Positions 52,736 to 61,500 of a stretch of 64,000 nucleotides of DNA are shown here, piece by piece. Numbering within the stretch: position 1 is the stretch's first letter; each line of letters starts with the position of its first letter. A program made the translations under genes and the position numbers. This stretch comes from Pseudomonas sp. RIT-PI-q (GTDB lineage: Bacteria > Pseudomonadota > Gammaproteobacteria > Pseudomonadales > Pseudomonadaceae). The stretch is taken from positions 1 through 64,000 of the forward strand of contig NZ_LHPC01000044.1 in the NCBI RefSeq assembly GCF_001297125.1. Direction: 5' to 3'. The notes under the pieces were generated by a model. It searched no databases. It had not been told where the DNA came from and saw only the letters and a list, made by a program, of their open reading frames with translations.

Positions 52736-52765
52736 AACCTGTACAATATTGTTTTTTGGTATAAC
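52736..52765. promoter_or_regulatory. Third TGTACA-type box between FAD gene and TIGR01777 gene
   Basis: AACCTGTACA starts at 52736 with its TGTACA at 52740. GGTATA, matching TGTATA at 5 of 6, starts at 52758, again 18 bases on, and is followed by AC as in box 1. It sits in the divergent gap, so it could control the FAD gene on minus, the TIGR01777-hemH pair on plus, or both. Confidence 0.65.
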
Positions 52766-52888
52766 TTTTAGCGTTCTCGTTCTGACAGCTTGGCCTATTG
52801 TTAAACACAGAGCCTGCCCGATACCAAAGATCCCTGCTTATAAAAATAGACTAGTCATCAGGGTAAAACGCCACGCGAGGAAGAAGTC

Positions 52889-53791
52889 ATGCACATATTG
52901 CTGACCGGCGGTACTGGTTTGATAGGACGTCAGCTCTGCCGACACTGGTTGAGTCAGGGGCATCGCCTGACGGTCTGGAGTCGCAAGCCTGCAAAAGTCG
53001 CCAAAGTGTGTGGCGCTCAAGTGCGCGCAGTTGCCCGGCTCGAGGACATCGGGCAGGAACCGGTGGATGCGGTTATCAACCTCGCGGGCGCACCGATTGC
53101 CGATCGGCTCTGGACGTCCAGACGCAAAGCGTTGCTGTGGAGCAGCCGCATTACCCTGACCGAAACCTTGCTGGCCTGGCTCGAAGCCCGCGAACAGAAA
53201 CCGCAGGTATTGATTTCGGGCTCGGCCATTGGCTGGTATGGCGATGGCGGTGAGCGTGAGTTGACTGAAGCGTCTCCGCCGGTCATCGACGATTTTGCCA
53301 GCCAGTTGTGCATTGCCTGGGAAGAAACCGCGCAGCGTGCCGAGACCTTGGGCATTCGCGTGATCCTGATTCGCACGGGCCTGGTGTTGTCAGCCGAGGG
53401 CGGCTTTTTGTCGCGGCTGTTGCTGCCGTTCAAACTGGGGCTGGGCGGGCCTATCGGCAATGGTCGGCAGTGGATGCCGTGGATCCATATCAATGATCAA
53501 ATCGCCCTGATTGATTTTCTTCTGCATCGTAATGAGGCCAGCGGTCCATATAATGCGTGCGCACCCAAACCGGTGCGCAATCGCGAGTTCGCCAAGACGT
53601 TGGCCGGCGTGCTGCACCGCCCGGCGTTCATGCCGATGCCGGCCCTGGCCTTGAGAGTGGGCCTGGGCGAGTTGTCTCTGTTGTTGCTGGGGGGCCAGAA
53701 GGCCGTACCGGCGCGCTTGCTGGAAGCGGGTTTCACGTTCCAGTTCACCGATTTGCGCGCGGCCCTGGACGATCTGTCCAGCCGCCTTTGA
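52889..53791 (+). CDS. TIGR01777-type epimerase-like protein
   Basis: Extended SDR family with a C-terminal DUF1731 part. 300 residues: TGGTGLIGRQLC at 6-17 is the NAD(P) site; INLAGAPIADRLWTSRRK near 68-85 and the WMPWIHINDQI stretch near 195 are typical of this family. It has no assigned reaction that I know. GAGGAAGAAG precedes the ATG. Only 13 bases separate it from hemH, so the two are co-transcribed. Confidence 0.92.
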   Translation: MHILLTGGTGLIGRQLCRHWLSQGHRLTVWSRKPAKVAKVCGAQVRAVARLEDIGQEPVDAVINLAGAPIADRLWTSRRKALLWSSRITLTETLLAWLEAREQKPQVLISGSAIGWYGDGGERELTEASPPVIDDFASQLCIAWEETAQRAETLGIRVILIRTGLVLSAEGGFLSRLLLPFKLGLGGPIGNGRQWMPWIHINDQIALIDFLLHRNEASGPYNACAPKPVRNREFAKTLAGVLHRPAFMPMPALALRVGLGELSLLLLGGQKAVPARLLEAGFTFQFTDLRAALDDLSSRL

Positions 53792-53804
53792 AATAGGACG
53801 TTGC

Positions 53805-54830
53805 ATGACCGATCACGCGTTGCTTCTGGTCAACCTGGGTTCACCTGCCTCCACTTCGGTGGCGGATGTGCGCAGTTACCTCAATCAATTTCTGATGGAC
53901 CCGTATGTGATCGACCTGCCGTGGCCGGTGCGACGTTTGCTGGTGTCGCTGATCCTGTTCAAGCGTCCGGAGCAGTCGGCCCATGCCTACGCCTCGATCT
54001 GGTGGGAGGAGGGCTCGCCGTTGGTGGTGCTCAGTCGTCGCCTGCAACAGGCCATGACCGCGCAGTGGACCCACGGCCCGGTGGAGCTGGCGATGCGTTA
54101 TGGCGAGCCGTCGCTGGAGTCGGTGCTGGTGCGCATGGCGGGGCAGGGGATCAAGCGCATCACGTTGGCGCCTCTGTACCCGCAGTTCGCCGACAGCACC
54201 GTGACCACGGTGATTGAAGAAGCCAAACGGGTGGTGCGTGAGAAAAATCTTGATGTGCAATTTTCGATTCTCCAGCCGTTCTACGATCAGCCGGAATACC
54301 TCGATGCGCTGGTGGCCAGTGCCAGGCCGCATCTGCAACAGGATTACGATCACCTGTTGTTAAGCTTTCACGGTTTGCCCGAACGGCACCTGACCAAGAT
54401 CGATCCTACGGGTCACCATTGTTTTAAGAGCGAAAACTGCTGCATGACCGCCTCGCCAGAAGTATTGGCAACCTGCTACCGCGCTCAATGCCTGCGCACG
54501 GCGGCGGAGTTTGCCAAACGCATGGGACTGCCGGACGGCAAGTGGTCGGTGTCGTTCCAGTCGCGTTTGGGCCGAGCGAAATGGATCGAACCCTACACCG
54601 AAGCGCGCCTCGATGAGTTGGCTGGAATGGGCGTGAAAAAAGTGCTGGTGATGTGCCCGGCATTCGTTGCCGATTGCATTGAGACACTGGAGGAGATTGG
54701 TGATCGTGGGCGGGAGCAGTTCCGCGAAGCGGGAGGGGAGGAGTTGGTGCTGGTGCCGTGCCTGAACGATGATCCGCAGTGGGCGCGGGCGTTGAGCACC
54801 TTGTGCGAGCGAGCGCCGTTGGCGTTGTAA
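53805..54830 (+). CDS. hemH: Ferrochelatase
   Basis: Inserts Fe2+ into protoporphyrin IX, the last step of heme synthesis. 341 residues. LLLVNLGSPAS opens the protein; LLSFHGLPERH near 185-195 carries the metal-site His; the LVMCPAFVADCIETLEEI stretch near 284-301 is the second conserved block. The HHCFKSENCC cysteines could suit an iron-sulfur cluster seen in some bacterial ferrochelatases; not certain. Second gene after the TIGR01777 gene. Confidence 0.96.
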   Translation: MTDHALLLVNLGSPASTSVADVRSYLNQFLMDPYVIDLPWPVRRLLVSLILFKRPEQSAHAYASIWWEEGSPLVVLSRRLQQAMTAQWTHGPVELAMRYGEPSLESVLVRMAGQGIKRITLAPLYPQFADSTVTTVIEEAKRVVREKNLDVQFSILQPFYDQPEYLDALVASARPHLQQDYDHLLLSFHGLPERHLTKIDPTGHHCFKSENCCMTASPEVLATCYRAQCLRTAAEFAKRMGLPDGKWSVSFQSRLGRAKWIEPYTEARLDELAGMGVKKVLVMCPAFVADCIETLEEIGDRGREQFREAGGEELVLVPCLNDDPQWARALSTLCERAPLAL

Positions 54831-54838
54831 GCCCAAAA

Positions 54839-54907
54839 GCTTCGCGGGCAAGCCTCGCTCCTACAGGATTTTCTTGTCCTTGTAGGAGCGAGGCTTGCCC
54901 GCGAAGG
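54839..54907. repeat. REP-type inverted pair (family A)
   Basis: GCTTCGCGGGCAAGCCTCGC and its inverse GCGAGGCTTGCCCGCGAAGG, tightly spaced between the convergent hemH and uraA genes. Confidence 0.87.
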
Positions 54908-54923
54908 CAATCTAAAGGCTGGT

Positions 54924-56204
54924 TTACAACAACGGCTCATCCGCCTTCTTGTGTTTCCAGCTGTCATTTCCCGGCAACAACAGGTTCAGCGCAATCGCCG
55001 TCACTGCGCACAGCGCGATGCCTTTGAGGCCGAAGTCGTCCGGGCCATTCCCCGTACCGACCAGCACGCCGCCTATCCCGAACACCAACGTGACCGAGAC
55101 AATCACCAGATTGCGCGCTTCGCCCAGGTCGATCTTGTGGCGAATCAGCGTGTTCATGCCCACCGCCGCGATCGAGCCGAACAACAGGCACAGAATCCCG
55201 CCCATCACCGGCACCGGAATGCTTTGCAGCAACGCGCCGAACTTGCCGACGAACGCCAGGCTGATGGCGAAGATCGCCGCCCAGGTCATGATTTTCGGGT
55301 TGTAGTTCTTGGTCAGCATCACCGCGCCCGTTACTTCGGCGTAGGTGGTGTTGGGCGGACCGCCGAACAGTCCGGCTGCGGTGGTGGCAATGCCATCGCC
55401 GAGCAGGGTGCGGTGCAGGCCAGGCTTTTTCAGGTAATCGCGACCGGTCACGCTACCGACCGCAATCACGCCGCCGATGTGCTCGATGGCCGGGGCCAGA
55501 GCCACCGGAACGATGAACAGAATCGCCTGCCAGTTGAACTCCGGCGCGGTGAAGTGCGGAATCGCGAACCACGGCGCGGCGGCAATCTTCGCGGTGTCGA
55601 CGACGCCGAAGTAGAACGCCATGCCAAAACCCACCAGCACGCCGGAGATGATCGGCACCAGGCGGAAAATGCCTTTGCCGAATACCGCGACGATCAAGGT
55701 CGTCAGCAGCGCCGGCATCGAAATCAGCATCGCTGTCTGGTAATGAATCAGCTCAGTCCCGTCGCCGGCCTTGCCCATCGCCATGTTGGCGGCGATCGGT
55801 GCCATGGCCAGGCCGATGGAGATGATCACCGGACCGATCACCACCGGTGGCAGCAAACGATCGATGAAACCGGTGCCTTTGATCTTCACGGCCAGGCCGA
55901 GGAAGGTGTAGACGAAACCCGCCGCCATCACACCTCCCATGGTCGCCGCGAGGCCGAACTGACCCTTGGCGAGAATGATCGGGGTGATGAAGGCAAAGCT
56001 CGACGCCAGGAATACCGGCACCTGACGCCCGGTGACGATCTGGAACAGAATCGTCCCCAGGCCGGCAGTGAACAGCGCCACGTTCGGGTCGAGGCCGGTA
56101 ATCAGCGGCATCAACACCAGGGCGCCGAAGGCCACGAACAGCATCTGTGCGCCGGACAGCACCGTGCGCCAGAGCGGATCGTTGAACTCTTGCTGCATGG
56201 TCAC
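54924..56204 (-). CDS. uraA: Uracil permease (NCS2 family)
   Basis: Proton-coupled uracil uptake carrier. 426 residues with about 14 membrane segments. EFNWQAILFIVPVALAPAIEHIG near 215-238 and the GGPPNTTYAEVTG motif near 280-292 are characteristic. It overlaps upp by 4 bp, so transport and phosphoribosylation of uracil are co-expressed. Confidence 0.95.
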   Translation of the reverse strand: MTMQQEFNDPLWRTVLSGAQMLFVAFGALVLMPLITGLDPNVALFTAGLGTILFQIVTGRQVPVFLASSFAFITPIILAKGQFGLAATMGGVMAAGFVYTFLGLAVKIKGTGFIDRLLPPVVIGPVIISIGLAMAPIAANMAMGKAGDGTELIHYQTAMLISMPALLTTLIVAVFGKGIFRLVPIISGVLVGFGMAFYFGVVDTAKIAAAPWFAIPHFTAPEFNWQAILFIVPVALAPAIEHIGGVIAVGSVTGRDYLKKPGLHRTLLGDGIATTAAGLFGGPPNTTYAEVTGAVMLTKNYNPKIMTWAAIFAISLAFVGKFGALLQSIPVPVMGGILCLLFGSIAAVGMNTLIRHKIDLGEARNLVIVSVTLVFGIGGVLVGTGNGPDDFGLKGIALCAVTAIALNLLLPGNDSWKHKKADEPLL

Positions 56205-56839
56205 GCGTCCTTCTGCTTGGTGCCGAAGATCTTGTCACCGGCGTCGCCCAGGCCTGGGATGATGTAACCGTGTTCGTTGAGTCGTTCGTCGATGGACGCG
56301 GTGTAGATGGTCACGTCCGGGTGAGCCTTCTCCACGGCGGCGATGCCTTCGGGCGCGGCCACCAGCACCATCGCGCGGATGTCGCGGCAACCGGCTTTTT
56401 TCAGCAGGTCGATGGTCGCGACCATGGAACTGCCGGTGGCGAGCATCGGGTCGATGATCATCGCCAGGCGTTCGTTGATTTCCGGGACCAGTTTTTCCAG
56501 GTAGGTGTGGGCCTGCAGGGTTTGTTCGTTGCGGGCTACGCCCACGGCGCTGACTTTGGCGCCCGGGATCAGGCTGAGCACGCCTTCGAGCATGCCGATG
56601 CCGGCACGCAGGATCGGTACTACAGTAATTTTCTTGCCGGCGATTTTCTCGACCGACACAGTACCGGCCCAACCCTGGATATCGTAGGTTTCCAGCGGCA
56701 GGTCTTTGGTGGCTTCATAGGTCAGCAGGGCACCGACTTCCTGAGCAAGCTCACGGAAATTCTTCGTACTGATGTCGGCACGGCGCATTAGGCCAAGTTT
56801 ATGACGGATCAGCGGATGGCGGATCTCGAGGATGGGCAT
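56201..56839 (-). CDS. upp: Uracil phosphoribosyltransferase
   Basis: Converts uracil and PRPP to UMP. 212 residues from ATG 56839 (MPILEIRHP), with GGAG 9 bases upstream; a TTG at 56863 in frame is less likely. VPILRAGIGMLEGV near 73-86 and the PRPP loop DPMLATGSSM near 130-139 are clear, and the C-terminal GLGDAGDKIFGT binds uracil. First gene of the upp-uraA operon. Confidence 0.96.
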   Translation of the reverse strand: MPILEIRHPLIRHKLGLMRRADISTKNFRELAQEVGALLTYEATKDLPLETYDIQGWAGTVSVEKIAGKKITVVPILRAGIGMLEGVLSLIPGAKVSAVGVARNEQTLQAHTYLEKLVPEINERLAMIIDPMLATGSSMVATIDLLKKAGCRDIRAMVLVAAPEGIAAVEKAHPDVTIYTASIDERLNEHGYIIPGLGDAGDKIFGTKQKDA

Positions 56840-57014
56840 GGGAAAGGCTCCGGCGGCGGGCAAAAAAACCGGCCTAGATTAATCTATCCGAGGGTGTTGT
56901 CCTATAGACATAGAGTACGTTAGTCCACAAACGCTTGATCTGGCCTCGCTTGATGCGTACCTTTGCCCGCTTTTCCGAACCCGTCCCTCCCCCTCAACCC
57001 CCCTGGAGAGCGCC

Positions 57015-57572
57015 ATGTCCGCTGATCTCGAGCATATCCGTCAAATCATGCGAGAGGCTGACTGCCTGTACACCGAAGCTGAAGTCGAGGCGGCCATCGC
57101 CCGCGTCGGTGCACAGATCAACGACCAGTTGGCTGATAGCAATCCGGTGGTGTTCTGTGTGATGAACGGCGGGCTGATTTTTGCCGGCAAGTTGCTCACC
57201 CATTTGCAGTTCCCGCTGGAAGCGTCCTACTTGCACGCCACCCGCTATCGCAACGAAACCAGCGGCGGCGACCTGTTCTGGAAAGCCAAGCCGGAAGTCT
57301 CGTTCATCGACCGTGACGTGCTGATCATCGACGACATCCTCGACGAAGGTCACACCCTGGGCGCGATCATCGACTTCTGCAAACACGCCGGCGCGCGCAA
57401 AGTGCACACCGCCGTGCTGATCGACAAGGACCACGACCGCAAGGCTCGCCCGGACCTGAAAGCCGATTTCGTCGGCCTGCCGTGCATCGACCGTTACATC
57501 TTCGGTTACGGCATGGACTACAAAGGCTACTGGCGTAACGCCAACGGGATTTTTGCCGTTAAAGGAATGTAA
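57015..57572 (+). CDS. hpt: Hypoxanthine-guanine phosphoribosyltransferase
   Basis: Purine salvage: hypoxanthine or guanine plus PRPP to IMP or GMP. 185 residues with the PRPP motif LIIDDILDEGHTLGAI near 107-122 and the KADFVGLPCIDRYIFGYGMDY stretch of the base site near 155. CTGGAGAG precedes the ATG by 6 bases. It is divergent from upp, so both salvage units share one promoter region. Confidence 0.93.
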   Translation: MSADLEHIRQIMREADCLYTEAEVEAAIARVGAQINDQLADSNPVVFCVMNGGLIFAGKLLTHLQFPLEASYLHATRYRNETSGGDLFWKAKPEVSFIDRDVLIIDDILDEGHTLGAIIDFCKHAGARKVHTAVLIDKDHDRKARPDLKADFVGLPCIDRYIFGYGMDYKGYWRNANGIFAVKGM

Positions 57573-57576
57573 GCAC

Positions 57577-58050
57577 ATGACCACGCCGAGCTTTCTTGAT
57601 CAAACGCTGTTCGCTGAATTGGCCGAGAAAGCAGCGGCTAATCCGCGCGGGCGCCAGCATCACAACTTCCATCAGATGGAAGATGCCTGTCACCGAATGG
57701 CGGTGGGCTTGCAGCCGAATACCTACATCCCGCCGCATCGCCATTTGGGCGACAACAAAGCGGAAACCTTGCTGGTTTTGAAAGGGCGGCTGGGCCTGTT
57801 GATTTTCGATGAATCCGGTGTGGTAGTGAGCAAGCGCATCCTGCAGGCCGGTGGCGACAGTATCGGCGTGGATCTGCCCGGCGGAGTGTTCCATGGCCTG
57901 GTGGTACTGGAAGCCGATAGCCTGATGTTCGAATGCAAGGCCGGTCCGTACCGCCCGGTCGGTGAGGGTGAGCTTGCTCACTGGGCACCGCGCGAAGGCG
58001 AGCCGGGTGTTGCCGAGTATCAGGCGTGGATGCGTGCGCAGTTCGACTGA
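57577..58050 (+). CDS. WbuC-family cupin protein
   Basis: 157 residues from ATG 57577, with AAAGGA 9 bases upstream, four bases after the hpt stop. A cupin fold is seen: YIPPHRHLGDNKAETLLVLKG with two His and Glu as likely metal ligands, then GGVFHGLVVLEADS. WbuC proteins are often next to O-antigen genes, but here the neighbour is hpt. Metal and substrate are unknown. Probably co-transcribed with hpt. Confidence 0.85.
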   Translation: MTTPSFLDQTLFAELAEKAAANPRGRQHHNFHQMEDACHRMAVGLQPNTYIPPHRHLGDNKAETLLVLKGRLGLLIFDESGVVVSKRILQAGGDSIGVDLPGGVFHGLVVLEADSLMFECKAGPYRPVGEGELAHWAPREGEPGVAEYQAWMRAQFD

Positions 58051-58060
58051 TGCACGCCAC

Positions 58061-58161
58061 CTGTAGGAGCGAGCTTGCTCGCGATGGATGTGAACGAAAA
58101 CGCTTGTTGTCTGGAAACCAGCGTCGCCTTAGAGTTCATCGCGAGCAAGCTCGCTCCTACA
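58061..58161. repeat. REP-type inverted pair (family A, GAGCTTGCTCGCGA variant)
   Basis: CTGTAGGAGCGAGCTTGCTC and its inverse complement flank about 50 bases between the cupin gene and the next gene on the same strand. Confidence 0.87.
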
Positions 58162-58180
58162 CCCGTCTCCGGAATCCTTC

Positions 58181-58666
58181 ATGCGTCCTTTGATCCGCTG
58201 CTGCGCCGCCCTGTTGCTGACCTTCAGCCTGCCCCTGATGGCCGCGCCGGCGCCGATGCACGCGCAGTTCCTGCCACCGGATGACCTGACCCTGCGTGAC
58301 GCCGAACCCGAGCAGCAACAGCTGTTGCAGGTCACCGAGTATTCGGTGGTGGTGGGTAGTCAACGCCAGTCCAATCAACAGCCGATTCCGGTCACCTCCC
58401 CGTTGCTGGTCCGCCTCAAGGGCAAATCCTTGAACAAAGGTGCGACCATCACTCAGGTGCTGGTCAACTTCGATGGCGAAAGCAAAAGCCTGAAAAAGCC
58501 TATCTACGACGAAAAGAGTAAAACCCTGACGCTGTTTTACCCGATGGCGCAGTACCGGGTAATCATCGATTTGCTGCGCAATGACACGGTGTATTGCCAG
58601 TTCCTCAGTTACGCCAACGGCCATATCTGGGCTGATTTGCACACCGGTGCCACTCGTCCGCGTTGA
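58181..58666 (+). CDS. Exported protein of unknown function
   Basis: 161 residues with a typical Sec signal: MRPLIRCC, hydrophobic LLLTFSLPLMAA, then APAPMHA. The mature part has no motif I can name. GTCTCCGGAATCC precedes the ATG, and a REP pair ends about 20 bases upstream. Its single-gene setting beside the next small gene is kept in Pseudomonas as I recall. Confidence 0.78.
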   Translation: MRPLIRCCAALLLTFSLPLMAAPAPMHAQFLPPDDLTLRDAEPEQQQLLQVTEYSVVVGSQRQSNQQPIPVTSPLLVRLKGKSLNKGATITQVLVNFDGESKSLKKPIYDEKSKTLTLFYPMAQYRVIIDLLRNDTVYCQFLSYANGHIWADLHTGATRPR

Positions 58667-58729
58667 GCCCGGCGGCAAGGGAGGGGTAAACTGCCCGCCC
58701 CGTGAAATGTCTGCGAGCTGGAGTCGGCA

Positions 58730-59017
58730 ATGCGTAAAGATAAGAAGCAAGTGATTGGTGACGAGATCGGCGATGCGCAGATCAAACTGTTCCTCGATTT
58801 CGAGCCGGTCGACGCCACTTCGCCGTCGCTGCACAAACTGATCAAGGCCTACCGCGGCCTGCGTATCGATGACTTCGAGCGTTTCCTGACGTTCTTCGTC
58901 GAAGCCGGTCTTGACCTGGACGGCAAGGATGAACACGGCAATGACTTCGTCGCCCTGATCAAGGATCAGCGCAATGCGGCCGAGTACATCGAGCTGATCG
59001 CCAAGGCGCGCGGCTAA
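58730..59017 (+). CDS. Small conserved protein (PA4642-like)
   Basis: 95 residues, charged, no signal and no membrane segment. It resembles what is annotated as the PA4642 family in Pseudomonas, and its place next to mqo agrees; function is unknown. AGCTGGAG lies before the ATG. The GLDLDGKDEHGNDFVALIKD stretch looks ankyrin-repeat-like, as in a single partial repeat. Confidence 0.8.
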   Translation: MRKDKKQVIGDEIGDAQIKLFLDFEPVDATSPSLHKLIKAYRGLRIDDFERFLTFFVEAGLDLDGKDEHGNDFVALIKDQRNAAEYIELIAKARG

Positions 59018-59021
59018 GGTC

Positions 59022-59113
59022 AAAAGATCGCAGCCTCGTTTTACTCTACAGCTCCTACATTGGATCGCGTCCACCTGTAGGAGCTGTCGAGTGAAACGAG
59101 GCTGCGATCTTTT
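59022..59113. repeat. Inverted repeat, family B
   Basis: AAAAGATCGCAGCCTCGTTT and its inverse AAACGAGGCTGCGATCTTTT are the arms, with TACAGCTCC...TGTAGGAGCTG inside. Nearly identical to the element at 63409-63501. Confidence 0.87.
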
Positions 59114-59122
59114 AAGCGGCAC

Positions 59123-59243
59123 AAAAAAACGCCCCGTTCTTGTAGGAGCCGGCTTGCTGCGATGGCATCACCTCGGTCTGTCAGATCCACCGAGGTGATG
59201 CCATCGCCAGCAAGCCGGCTCCTACAGGAGCGGGGCGTTTTTT
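59123..59243. terminator. Terminator stem containing a REP-type pair
   Basis: The outer stem AAAAAACGCCCCG/CGGGGCGTTTTTT reads as a terminator in both directions. Instead of a small loop it holds a second, near-perfect stem of about 37 bp, TGTAGGAGCCGGCTTGC...CATCACCTCGGT with its inverse, closed by CTGTCAGATCC. One unpaired G is the only break I find in the inner stem. It would serve mqo on minus and the small gene on plus. Confidence 0.85.
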
Positions 59244-59254
59244 ATGCGACCGAA

Positions 59255-60763
59255 TCAAGCGTAGCTTTCGGTCTCATTGCTGGCTTCAACCAGTTCCAGC
59301 GCGACGTTGTTGTGCGCGTTGATCTTGCGATACAGCGCAGCGTCGGTTTCCAGGACTTTCTCCCGGGCCGGGAAGATTTCCGCCAGTTTGGCAGCCCATT
59401 CGCCTTTGGCTTTGTTCGGGAAGCATTTTTCGATCAGCTCCAGCATGATCGAAACAGTCACCGAAGCACCTGGCGAAGCACCGAGCAGGGCGGCAAGGGT
59501 GCCGTCCTTGGCCGCGACCAGTTCTGTACCGAACTGCAGGACGCCGCCCTTTTTCGGGTCTTTCTTGATGATCTGCACCCGTTGGCCGGCCACTTCCAGG
59601 CGCCAGTCTTCGGCTTTCGCTTCAGGGTAGAAACGACGCAGGGAATCCAGGCGCTGCTCCATTGATTGCATCACTTCGCTGACCAGGTATTTGGTCAGGT
59701 CCATGTTGTTTTTCGCCACGGCCAGCATCGGGCCGATGTTGCCGGCGCGAACCGACATCGGCAGGTCCATGAAGGAGCCGTGCTTGAGGAACTTGGTGGT
59801 GAAACCGGCATAAGGTCCGAACAGCAGGGACTTGTTGCCATCGACCACGCGGGTGTCCAGGTGCGGCACCGACATCGGTGGCGAACCCACGGCGGCCTGG
59901 CTGTAAACCTTGGCCTGGTGGTGCTTGACCACTTCCGGGTTGTCGCAACGCAGCCACTGCCCGCTGATCGGGAAGCCGCCGAAGCCTTTGCTTTCTTCGA
60001 TGCCCGACGCCTGCAACAGCGGCAATGCCGCGCCGCCAGCGCCGAGGAAGACGAACTTGGCGTCGACTTCACGAGAGTTGCCGCTGTTGACGTCCTTGAT
60101 GCTGACGGTCCAGCCGCTGCCGTTACGCTTCAGGCCGGTGACGCGCTTGCAGTATTTGACCTGGGCATCGGGTGCGCTGGTCAGGTGCTTGAGCAGTTGA
60201 TTGGTCAGGGCGCCGAAGTTGACGTCGGTGCCGTTAATCACGCGGGTGGCGGCGACGACTTCGTCGGCCGGACGGCCCGGCATCATCAGCGGCATCCACT
60301 CGGCCATGGTGGCTTTGTCTTCGGTGTATTCCATGTCCGAGAAGGCGTGGTGCTTGCTCAGCACCTTGAAGCGTTCCTTGAGGAAGGAAACGCCACTGTC
60401 GCCCTGCACGAAGCTCAGGTGCGGCACCGGGCTGATGAACGTCTTGCACGAGCCGAAGGTGCCTTTCTTGGTCAGGTACGACCAGAACTGCTTCGACACC
60501 TCGAACTGGGTGTTGATGTGCACGGCTTTCTTGATGTCGACGGTGCCGTCGGCGGCCTGCGGCGTGTAGTTGAGCTCACACAGCCCGGCGTGACCGGTCC
60601 CGGCGTTGTTCCACGGGTTCGAACTCTCCGCGGCACCGGAATCCATCAACTCGACGACTTCCAGCTTGATCGCGGGGTCGAGCTCTTTGAGCAGTACAGC
60701 GAGGGTGGCACTCATGATGCCGGCCCCAACCAGTACTACGTCGACTGCTTCGTTATGCGCCAT
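59255..60763 (-). CDS. mqo: Malate:quinone oxidoreductase
   Basis: Membrane-associated FAD enzyme oxidising malate to oxaloacetate and passing electrons to quinone. 502 residues. The FAD-binding VLVGAGIMSATLAVLL is at 10-25; SSNPWNNAGTGHAGLCELNY near 47-66 and the C-terminal GASPGASVTVSIM are typical of Mqo. Pseudomonas often has two mqo genes; its position next to the PA4642-like gene suggests this is the mqoB-type copy. Confidence 0.95.
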   Translation of the reverse strand: MAHNEAVDVVLVGAGIMSATLAVLLKELDPAIKLEVVELMDSGAAESSNPWNNAGTGHAGLCELNYTPQAADGTVDIKKAVHINTQFEVSKQFWSYLTKKGTFGSCKTFISPVPHLSFVQGDSGVSFLKERFKVLSKHHAFSDMEYTEDKATMAEWMPLMMPGRPADEVVAATRVINGTDVNFGALTNQLLKHLTSAPDAQVKYCKRVTGLKRNGSGWTVSIKDVNSGNSREVDAKFVFLGAGGAALPLLQASGIEESKGFGGFPISGQWLRCDNPEVVKHHQAKVYSQAAVGSPPMSVPHLDTRVVDGNKSLLFGPYAGFTTKFLKHGSFMDLPMSVRAGNIGPMLAVAKNNMDLTKYLVSEVMQSMEQRLDSLRRFYPEAKAEDWRLEVAGQRVQIIKKDPKKGGVLQFGTELVAAKDGTLAALLGASPGASVTVSIMLELIEKCFPNKAKGEWAAKLAEIFPAREKVLETDAALYRKINAHNNVALELVEASNETESYA

Positions 60764-61500
60764 TTAACGCGTCTCCAAAATCTGCAGCACCAAATTGTCG
60801 GCATGGCTGCCAGGCGTTCCGGGGCGTGTCTGTGTGCCCCTGCTACCCATGGCAGGATCGCCATGTCCGAATCTTCGCAATTTTTCGCAACTTCGACGGA
60901 CGCTACCGGCCTTGTCTAAAAGAGTTATATGAACTCACTTCAACGCGGGGCTGGCAATTCGACTTATGGTCGATACATCCGTTTGTGCAACCAAATCCGT
61001 AGTGGACAGGCTTCAGGAACCGGTGTTCGAGGCGTACTCGGTCCTGTGTCGTTGGGCTGTTTCAGACGCTAATGGTGCATATTCAGACGCAAAACTATTC
61101 ATTTGCTCGCCACACTCTTGTGAAGTTGTGAATACCCGTTTTTTTCACGCTCTTTTGAAGACGTGAACCTCAAAAAGGGCTGTCCCAGCCTGGCACTGTG
61201 CCCGGATGAATTGCTGTCATGGAATACATGACAGGCAAAACGGGCAAACAGCTCAGTGACCGAGCGTAATGACAGCTCTGCAGATTCGCGAAAAGTGGAG
61301 GTTTTGCTTGAGGAACAGCAAGCGCGCCAGCTTCACTCGATCTGTGTGGGCGGCTCTCTGTGGGCGGTGCGGGGTGCCAATACCGAGGCATTGACGATGC
61401 TGCGAGGCCCGATCAGGAGACGTCCTTATAATCGGGGGGAGATTGTAGCGAAGAAACGCGGGGAAATGGTCGTGTTTAATGACTTTTATTAGGTGTTTGG
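60764..61500. other. Long intergenic region with a perfect dyad
   Basis: About 740 bases without a convincing gene. Short open frames at 60966-61166 and 61256-61492 lack ribosome-binding sites or family resemblance. The clearest element is CTGTCATG-GAATA-CATGACAG at 61214-61234, an operator-like dyad with 8-bp arms. The mqo promoter must lie near 60770-60900. Confidence 0.5.

Noticed and set aside
54951..56267. 438-residue His/Arg/Asp-rich frame on plus opposite uraA
   Set aside because: Composition is that of an antisense shadow of a membrane-protein gene.
59666..60919. 417-residue open frame on plus opposite mqo
   Set aside because: Antisense to mqo, which has clear FAD and family motifs.
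60966..61166. 66-residue frame on plus after the mqo promoter
   Set aside because: No ribosome-binding site and no protein-like features.
61256..61492. 78-residue frame on plus
   Set aside because: GTG start without a ribosome-binding site and no recognisable family; kept only as part of the intergenic note.
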